Assembly: GCA_001794935.1 (NCBI GenBank)
Contig: MGLY01000093.1
Span: 11,991-18,499, forward strand
From: Chlamydiae bacterium RIFCSPHIGHO2_12_FULL_49_9
GTDB lineage: Bacteria; Chlamydiota; Chlamydiia; Chlamydiales; SM23-39
Reading direction: 5' to 3'
Length of the DNA: 6,509 bases
Within the stretch, counting starts at the first letter, position 1. Each line of letters begins with the position of its first letter. Positions 1 to 4,891 of this stretch are shown here, one piece after another. A program made the translations under genes and the position numbers. The notes under the pieces were generated by a model. That model saw only the letters and a program-made list of their open reading frames with translations. It was not told the origin of the DNA and made no database searches.

Positions 1-604
1 CTTTGTTCCAACGATAGATTTCAAGGGAGCTAAAATCTTAAGCATTTTTCCCGGCAGTCGAAAAAAAGAAATTGAGAGAAATCTGCCGCTCCAGCTGAAA
101 GTGGCCCAAAAATTAAAGAGTTTAGACCCATCGCTTCAGATCTTCATTTCAATCGCCCACCCCCAGTTTGAATCGGAAATTAAAAAACTTGGAGGCGATG
201 TCTCATTCATCCCCTCTGAAAAAAATTACGATTTGATGAGAGCCTCCCACTTGAGCTTGGCCACTTCCGGAACCGTTACTCTTGAGCTCGCTTTACATGA
301 AATCCCGACCATTGTCGGCTTTGCGATCAAGCCGCTTGATCTATTTCTCGCTCAAAAAATTTTTCGCATCAATCTCCCCTTCTACTGCATCGTCAACATC
401 ATCGATTCAAAAGAAGTTTTCCCAGAGCTTTTCGGGCCTTATTTCAATGAGAAAACCCTTTTTGCAAAGTCATCTGAAATGTGGTTCGATTCTGAGGCGA
501 GAAACCGGTGTCTCGAAGGGTGCCAAAACGTACGTAAGTCGTTGGGGATGAGCAACGCAGCAGAGAAAGCCTCAGAAGCGGTACTCTCTCTTGTAGATTT
601 TTAA
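1..604 (+). CDS. lpxB: Lipid A disaccharide synthase LpxB, C-terminal half (5' end outside window)
   Basis: LpxB is a membrane-associated GT19 glycosyltransferase. It joins UDP-diacylglucosamine to lipid X to form the lipid A disaccharide, on the inner face of the cytoplasmic membrane. The reading frame is open from position 2 and gives 200 residues, about half of a usual 380-residue LpxB. Visible motifs are FPGSRKKEI (about residues 16-24 of the visible part), SGTVTLELAL (89-98), and NIIDSKEVFPEL (about 132-143), which matches the family's 'LPN..a.re..pEl' segment. A GTG at 101 could be mistaken for a start, but the conserved PGSR motif lies upstream of it in frame, so the gene is simply cut by the window edge. 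Whether it has the N-terminal extension I recall in chlamydial LpxB cannot be seen. It ends at TAA 602-604, 48 bp before the next gene. Two 60-base samples of this gene are lower in G+C than two samples of plsX. Confidence 0.93.
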   Translation, partial: FVPTIDFKGAKILSIFPGSRKKEIERNLPLQLKVAQKLKSLDPSLQIFISIAHPQFESEIKKLGGDVSFIPSEKNYDLMRASHLSLATSGTVTLELALHEIPTIVGFAIKPLDLFLAQKIFRINLPFYCIVNIIDSKEVFPELFGPYFNEKTLFAKSSEMWFDSEARNRCLEGCQNVRKSLGMSNAAEKASEAVLSLVDF

Positions 605-652
605 GCTAAATTGCATTAAATTCTATTTTCCATAAATTTTGTAGAAATCGCC

Positions 653-1114
653 ATGTCATCTTTTCAAATCTTTATTGATCGGCTTAAGGGTGGAGAGGTT
701 CTCAAGATCAAAGAATCTTTCGACTCCTCTTTTTTGGGCGTGGATGAGCCCGATCTTCGATTCCCGGCGCCTGTTGCGGTCCAGGGAAAAGCCTATTTGA
801 CAGACTCCGATCTGATCCTTCAATTGAATGTGCAAACAGATTTTTTAATCCCCTGCGCTGTTTGCAATGAGATGGTCAAATCGGAATTAAAAGTGGACAA
901 TTTCTATCATGCCGTGCCCATTGAAGAAATTCCGCGAGCGGTTTTTGATTACACGGAAGCGCTTAGAGAGGCTCTTTTGATCGATGTGCCGAAGTATATG
1001 GAATGCAATAACGGCAAGTGCTCTGAAAGAGCGCAGCTTGCCCCTTACATGAAAAAAGCGTCGGCTCCCGAGGAAAAAAAGAGTCACTTTCCCTTCGCCG
1101 ACCTGGATAAATAA
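653..1114 (+). CDS. yceD: DUF177/YceD-family protein, upstream partner of rpmF
   Basis: This 153-residue cytosolic protein has no signal peptide or membrane segment. It is placed in the DUF177/YceD family on three grounds: its position directly before rpmF, a mid-protein cysteine pair (C68-A-V-C71), and a short C-terminal FPFADL tail (146-151) like the 'PFa.L' ending common in the family. A second cysteine pair, C118 and C123, lies in CNNGKC, so four cysteines could bind one metal ion; that is inference. The family's role is poorly defined; genetic linkage points to 23S rRNA or 50S assembly. A central acidic and hydrophobic block (residues 90-112) fits the family pattern. The ATG at 653 has no clear Shine-Dalgarno site. 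The gap to rpmF is 17 bp, so the two are almost certainly co-transcribed. It is probably the equivalent of C. trachomatis CT809. Confidence 0.82.
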   Translation: MSSFQIFIDRLKGGEVLKIKESFDSSFLGVDEPDLRFPAPVAVQGKAYLTDSDLILQLNVQTDFLIPCAVCNEMVKSELKVDNFYHAVPIEEIPRAVFDYTEALREALLIDVPKYMECNNGKCSERAQLAPYMKKASAPEEKKSHFPFADLDK

Positions 1115-1117
1115 ATT

Positions 1118-1122
1118 AGGAG
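1118..1122 (+). promoter_or_regulatory. Ribosome binding site of rpmF
   Basis: AGGAG lies 9 nt before the ATG at 1132. It is the only strong Shine-Dalgarno sequence at any gene start in the window and fixes the start of the short rpmF gene. The other genes start with weak sites or inside the preceding gene. Confidence 0.8.
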
Positions 1123-1131
1123 AATAAAACC

Positions 1132-1311
1132 ATGGCAGTACCACGTAACCGCACCTCGAATGCAAAGAAAAATTCGCGGCGCTCACACCACGCAAAAAAG
1201 CCCAAAAATCTCTCAAACTGCTCCAACTGCGCAAAACCTCGCTTGCCGCACCGCATTTGCCCCTCTTGCGGCCACTACGGCAATAGAGCGATCGAGGCCA
1301 GTGAAGCGTAA
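1132..1311 (+). CDS. rpmF: 50S ribosomal protein L32
   Basis: Translating from the ATG at 1132 gives 59 residues, the normal size for bL32. It begins MAVPRNRTSNAKKNSRRSHH, very close to the canonical 'MAVPk.rtSksrr..Rrsh' opening. The rest forms a zinc ribbon with Cys30, Cys33, Cys43 and Cys46 (CSNC...CPSC), followed by GHYGNRAI, matching the family's 'CG.Y.gr.vi'. L32 is a small, very basic protein of the large ribosomal subunit near the exit-tunnel side. All four zinc ligands are present, so this is the zinc-binding form, not a cysteine-less paralogue. It has a good ribosome binding site. Its last 11 nt overlap the GTG start of plsX. Because it is short, a length cut-off would miss it and it would be swallowed by an over-long plsX call. 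Confidence 0.97.
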   Translation: MAVPRNRTSNAKKNSRRSHHAKKPKNLSNCSNCAKPRLPHRICPSCGHYGNRAIEASEA

Positions 1312-2293
1312 GGTCGGCGTTGATTTGATGGGGAGCAGCAACGAGCCTCCCCTCTTGTTGAAAGCCCTTGCCGCCCTGGCGCCCGAACTGCCGGACGGCG
1401 TAGAGATTGTCCCTATCGGCGCCCCTCAATATGAAGAGGCGGCCCACCCTTTGCGCTACGTCAAAGCTGCCCAATCCATCGAGATGGACGAGCATCCCCT
1501 GCTCGCGCTTCGCCGAAAAAAGGACGCCTCTATCTGCGTCGGCATGCGCCTTTTAAAAGAGGGCGCGATCGACGCCTTCGTCTCTGCCGGCAATACGGGC
1601 GCTCTCGTCTCTTCGGCAAAAATGATCCTTTCGACCCTTCCCGGAATTTTGCGTCCGGCATTGCTCGCTCTCATGCCCACAAAGAAAAATCCGCTTGCCG
1701 TTCTCGACGTTGGAGCCAACGTGCAGGGAAAAGCAACCCATCTGGTTCAATTTGCCCTCATCGGCGCCGCCTACAGCAAAGCGCGCGGAATTCCCAAACC
1801 CTCAATTGGCATTCTCAACATCGGATCGGAGGCCTTGAAAGGGACGTCGGAATTGAGACTTGCCTACCGAGAGCTCAAGCACTTTAAAAACGCTCCATTT
1901 GAATTTGCGGGCAACATCGAAGGGACATCCGTTTTCGACGGAAACGTCGATGTCCTCGTCACCGACGGCTTTACCGGAAATATTTTTTTAAAAACGGCGG
2001 AGGGGATCGCAAGTCTCATACTCGATCGAGTCAACGCCCATATCCCTCGAGAGGAGCTGGAAAAACTGAGGCCCCAGGTGAATGATCTGCAAAGACACCT
2101 CCACTACGCCGAATATCCCGGAGCCCTGCTTGCCGGCGTCAAAGGGATCGTCATCAAATGCCACGGCTACTCCACCCCCCAAGCTTTTGTCAATGGGGTC
2201 AAAGAGGCGGTGCGGCTAGCCTCGGAAAACTTTATTCAAATCCTTCAAAATAAGTTAGATCAATTTCATATCAGGCGATTGAAGAGCGAATGA
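1301..2293 (+). CDS. plsX: Phosphate acyltransferase PlsX
   Basis: PlsX converts acyl-ACP and phosphate to acyl-phosphate, the donor for glycerol-3-phosphate acylation; it is a peripheral enzyme at the cytoplasmic membrane. From the GTG at 1301 the product is 330 residues, the usual length. Family motifs in order are KVGVDLMG (4-11), SAGNTGAL (95-102), PALLALMPT (119-127), LDVGAN (135-140), GILNIGSEALKGT (170-182), FAGNIEG (202-208) and VTDGFTGNIFLKTAEG (220-235). The frame stays open back to an ATG at 1160, but those 47 extra codons only read rpmF out of frame, and the family's N-terminal GVD.MG motif begins right after the GTG. A GAGG at 1294-1297 is only 3 nt from the GTG, so initiation probably depends on coupling to rpmF, which ends at 1311. 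The usual MGGD is MGSS here. It ends at TGA 2291-2293. Confidence 0.96.
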   Translation: MKRKVGVDLMGSSNEPPLLLKALAALAPELPDGVEIVPIGAPQYEEAAHPLRYVKAAQSIEMDEHPLLALRRKKDASICVGMRLLKEGAIDAFVSAGNTGALVSSAKMILSTLPGILRPALLALMPTKKNPLAVLDVGANVQGKATHLVQFALIGAAYSKARGIPKPSIGILNIGSEALKGTSELRLAYRELKHFKNAPFEFAGNIEGTSVFDGNVDVLVTDGFTGNIFLKTAEGIASLILDRVNAHIPREELEKLRPQVNDLQRHLHYAEYPGALLAGVKGIVIKCHGYSTPQAFVNGVKEAVRLASENFIQILQNKLDQFHIRRLKSE

Positions 2294-2296
2294 TTT

Positions 2297-2350
2297 TTTA
2301 CTGGAAAAACAACCCTGCTTGATCTATCCTGTTTTTTTAAATTTACTGGA
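2297..2350 (+). repeat. 9-bp direct repeat TTTACTGGA in the plsX-rng gap
   Basis: TTTACTGGA occurs at 2297-2305 and again at 2342-2350, 45 bp apart, within the only gap longer than 50 bp. The second copy ends 5 nt before the rng start codon and supplies the only Shine-Dalgarno-like bases (GGA) there. The rest of the gap is T-rich and holds no good hairpin. The repeat may be chance; a binding site or translational role is speculative. Confidence 0.35.
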
Positions 2351-2355
2351 CCTCT

Positions 2356-3894
2356 ATGCATGAAATTCTGCTCAATGTCGAATCGAAAGAAATTCGCTAC
2401 GCCTACCTCAAACACGGCCAGCTTCACGATCTGATTTTCGATCGAAAGAAATCAAGACAGATCACCGGCAATATCTACCGCGGCCGCGTGATGAACATCT
2501 TGCAAAACATCCAATCCGCTTTCATCGACATCGATGAGGGAGAAAACGGCTTCATCCACATCAGCGACATCGTCGAGAACCGAGAGAAATTCGAAGAGAT
2601 GTTCGAAATGGATTTCGATCTCGACATAGGAGCGAATAAACCCGAGACGCCAACTGCCAAAGATGTGTCTCAGCTCCTCAAGATCGATCAGCCGGTTCTC
2701 GTCCAGGTCGTCAAAGAGCCAATCGGAACAAAAGGGGCAAGGCTCACCTCAAATGTCTCCATCGCAGGGCGCTATCTCGTCTTGCTGCCGAATAATCCCC
2801 ACAGGGGCGTCTCTAGAAAAATCGAAGACAAAGCGAGCCGAGACAGGCTCAAAAAACTGATCCGCTCCTTCGAGATGCCGCAAGATATGGGACTCATTTG
2901 CCGCACTGCGAGCGCAGACGCTACGACCGACCAGCTCATCGAAGAGGCGACCGAACTTCTCCACAACTGGCAATCGATCGTTGAGAAATTCAATCAAGCA
3001 ACAGGTCCCGCCCTTCTCTACGAAGAGTCTGATTTGGTTAAAAGGGCCATCACCCTTTGCGTCGATAAAAAATTCGATCGCCTCCTCATCGACGACTACG
3101 CGATGTTCCAAAGATGCAAGAGCCTCTACCAAAAATATGCGGATGAACACCCGCTCAAGATCGAGTTTTACCGCGATAAAGTTCCCATGTTCGAAAGGTT
3201 CAATGTCGAAAGGGAAATCGATCGCGCGGTGCGCCGCAAAATCTGGCTCGGGTCGGGAGGATACCTCTTCTTTGACAGAACCGAGGCGATGTACACGATC
3301 GACGTCAACTCGGGAAGAAGCTCGGCAAACCCCTCCGGCGGCGATGTGGAGGAAACTCTCGTCCGGATCAATTTGGAAGCGGCGGAAGAGATCGCGCGCC
3401 AGTTAAAAATTCGGAATATCGGCGGACTCATCATCTGCGATTTCATCGACATGCGCTCGCGCAAAAACCAGAAGCGCGTTTTAGAAAAACTCAAAGAGTG
3501 CATGAAGGAGGACTCTGCCAAGTGCACGATTTTGGGAATGAGCGAGTTTGGCCTTGTGGAGATGACGCGTCAAAGAAGCCGGGAATCGCTTTCTCAAACC
3601 ATTTTTACAAGCTGCCCCTATTGCGTCGGAAGCGGCCTTGTTAAAACGCACGAAAGCATCTCGGTTGAGATTGAACGGGCGATTAAAAAACTCATCCTCT
3701 GCAACAACCAATTTGCGATGAAGTTGACTGTCCACCCCGATTTAGGGCGCTATCTCGACAGCGGAGATAAGGAGTACTACCAAAAACTGGCGGCTAAGTC
3801 GAATGCTCACATCGAGTTTGCGGTGAACGATACGCTCCACCTAAACGAATTCGTGTTTTACTCCACCCTCAATGGCCAAAGAATTGATATCTGA
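2356..3894 (+). CDS. rng: Ribonuclease G/E family endoribonuclease
   Basis: This single-strand endoribonuclease matures rRNA and starts mRNA decay. At 512 residues it is RNase G-sized (E. coli RNase G is 489) and lacks the long C-terminal degradosome scaffold of RNase E. An S1 RNA-binding domain spans about residues 35-135 (GNIYRGRV at 38-45, AFIDI at 55-59, GTKGARLTS at 124-132), with an acidic stretch at 78-98. R183-T184 in ICRTA match the 5'-phosphate sensor. The DNase I-like catalytic part has both metal-binding aspartates, D316 in TIDVNSG and D362 in CDFIDM, and the zinc-link cysteines C420 and C423 in SCPYC. All key residues are present, so the enzyme should be active. The ATG at 2356 is preceded by a weak GGA; the opening MHEILLNVES matches the RNase G N-terminus. 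The last 23 nt overlap plsB. It probably corresponds to C. trachomatis cafA (CT808). Confidence 0.95.
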   Translation: MHEILLNVESKEIRYAYLKHGQLHDLIFDRKKSRQITGNIYRGRVMNILQNIQSAFIDIDEGENGFIHISDIVENREKFEEMFEMDFDLDIGANKPETPTAKDVSQLLKIDQPVLVQVVKEPIGTKGARLTSNVSIAGRYLVLLPNNPHRGVSRKIEDKASRDRLKKLIRSFEMPQDMGLICRTASADATTDQLIEEATELLHNWQSIVEKFNQATGPALLYEESDLVKRAITLCVDKKFDRLLIDDYAMFQRCKSLYQKYADEHPLKIEFYRDKVPMFERFNVEREIDRAVRRKIWLGSGGYLFFDRTEAMYTIDVNSGRSSANPSGGDVEETLVRINLEAAEEIARQLKIRNIGGLIICDFIDMRSRKNQKRVLEKLKECMKEDSAKCTILGMSEFGLVEMTRQRSRESLSQTIFTSCPYCVGSGLVKTHESISVEIERAIKKLILCNNQFAMKLTVHPDLGRYLDSGDKEYYQKLAAKSNAHIEFAVNDTLHLNEFVFYSTLNGQRIDI

Positions 3895-4891
3895 AAAGCA
3901 GCTCCTCGCTAAAGTCAAAGAGCTAAAGCAGAAGATTCCCGAAAAGTTTCGGAAGATTCTGATTCTTTTCTTCGACTGCTATAATGAGGCTGTCCATGCA
4001 GCGGGCCATCCATCTGACGAAGCTCTAAAAACGCTCCTTCTCTTCCTCGATCTCGTCGAAGAGCAGTTTGAGCATCCCTTCGACTTTGAGCCCTATCACA
4101 AAAAAGTGAGAAAGCCGATTGACTACTACGCGTTCAGCCTCGATTTCATCCGCCCCTTCATCGACATGCAAAAATCGCGCGCCGTAGGGTTAGAGCATCT
4201 CGACACCATTGCAAAACAGCTCAAAAGGAAAGAGAATGTCATTTTGTTCGCCAATCACCAAACCGAAACCGATCCTCAAGTGATCGCTATCTTACTCGAA
4301 AAGAAATATCCGGAAATCGCCGAAAAAATCATCTATGTCGCAGGGGAGAGGGTCGTTACCGATCCGCTTGCGATTCCCTTTAGCATGGGATGCGATCTTC
4401 TTTGCATCTACTCAAAGCGCTACATCGACCATCCGCCCGAGTTGAAACTGAAAAAGCAGCTCCACAACAAGAGCACGATGGAGCTGATGAGCTCGCTTTT
4501 GAAAGAAGGGGGAAAAATCATCTACGTCGCTCCAAGCGGCGGAAGAGATCGGAAAAACCAGGACGGCGTCGTTGAGGTAGCCCCTTTCGATCCTGCGAGC
4601 GTCGAGATGTTTTATCTCATGGCGAAAAAGGCAAAAACCCCCACCCATTTCTACCCCTTTTCTCTCGACACCTACGATGTGATGCCCCCGCCCGATACGA
4701 TCCAAAAAGAGCTCGGCGAGGCGAGATATGCGAAACACTCGTCAGTTCATTTGGCATTCGCTCCCGAATTTGATATGGAACATTTTCCCGGATCTGATCA
4801 AAATGAGAAAAATCTTCGCCGGCAAGCCCGCGCGGATGCAATTTGGAATATCGTCGACGCAAACTATCAAAAATTGGCAAAACTTCCATGA
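3872..4891 (+). CDS. plsB: Soluble plant-plastid/chlamydial-type glycerol-3-phosphate acyltransferase
   Basis: It transfers an acyl group, from acyl-ACP in the plastid relatives, to sn-1 of glycerol-3-phosphate to make lysophosphatidate. At 339 residues with no membrane segment, it is unrelated in size and layout to the roughly 800-residue membrane PlsB of E. coli. It matches the chloroplast ATS1/GPAT family throughout: a helical N-terminal region (1-75), FIRPFID (92-98), the acyltransferase box NHQTETDP (128-135) with catalytic H129 and D134, YVAGERVVTDPL (155-166), IYSKRY (179-184), the phosphate-binding segment APSGGRDR (220-227) with R225 and R227, APFD (237-240), and MPPP (271-274). The ATG at 3872 is effectively forced: an in-frame TAA sits at 3842 and no other start codon lies between. 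It has no ribosome binding site and starts inside the rng gene, so translational coupling is likely. It shares ATGA with the next gene. With PlsX nearby, two routes from acyl-ACP to lysophosphatidate may coexist. Confidence 0.95.
   Translation: MAKELISEKQLLAKVKELKQKIPEKFRKILILFFDCYNEAVHAAGHPSDEALKTLLLFLDLVEEQFEHPFDFEPYHKKVRKPIDYYAFSLDFIRPFIDMQKSRAVGLEHLDTIAKQLKRKENVILFANHQTETDPQVIAILLEKKYPEIAEKIIYVAGERVVTDPLAIPFSMGCDLLCIYSKRYIDHPPELKLKKQLHNKSTMELMSSLLKEGGKIIYVAPSGGRDRKNQDGVVEVAPFDPASVEMFYLMAKKAKTPTHFYPFSLDTYDVMPPPDTIQKELGEARYAKHSSVHLAFAPEFDMEHFPGSDQNEKNLRRQARADAIWNIVDANYQKLAKLP

Noticed and set aside
101..604. GTG at 101 as a true start of a 167-residue protein
   Set aside because: The LpxB motif FPGSR is encoded upstream in the same frame, so the gene begins before the window.
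611..638. Possible promoter: TTGCAT with a TAAATT-like -10 box
   Set aside because: The -10 match is weak, the spacer is 16 nt, and AT-rich gaps produce such matches by chance.
1160..1300. Upstream extension of plsX from an ATG at 1160
   Set aside because: It reads the rpmF coding sequence out of frame, and the conserved PlsX N-terminus begins just after GTG 1301.
887..1495. Open frame of 202 codons on the - strand
   Set aside because: It lies antisense to three recognisable genes (yceD, rpmF, plsX) and its translation shows no family motif.
2294..2340. Possible terminator or promoter in the plsX-rng gap
   Set aside because: The only pairings are A/T stems such as AAAAACA with TGTTTTT; there is no G/C-rich stem before the T run. 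TTGATC/TTTACT is a poor promoter match placed too close to the start codon.
2749..3150. Open frame of 133 codons on the - strand inside rng
   Set aside because: It is a shadow of the well-supported RNase G/E frame and has no recognisable domain.
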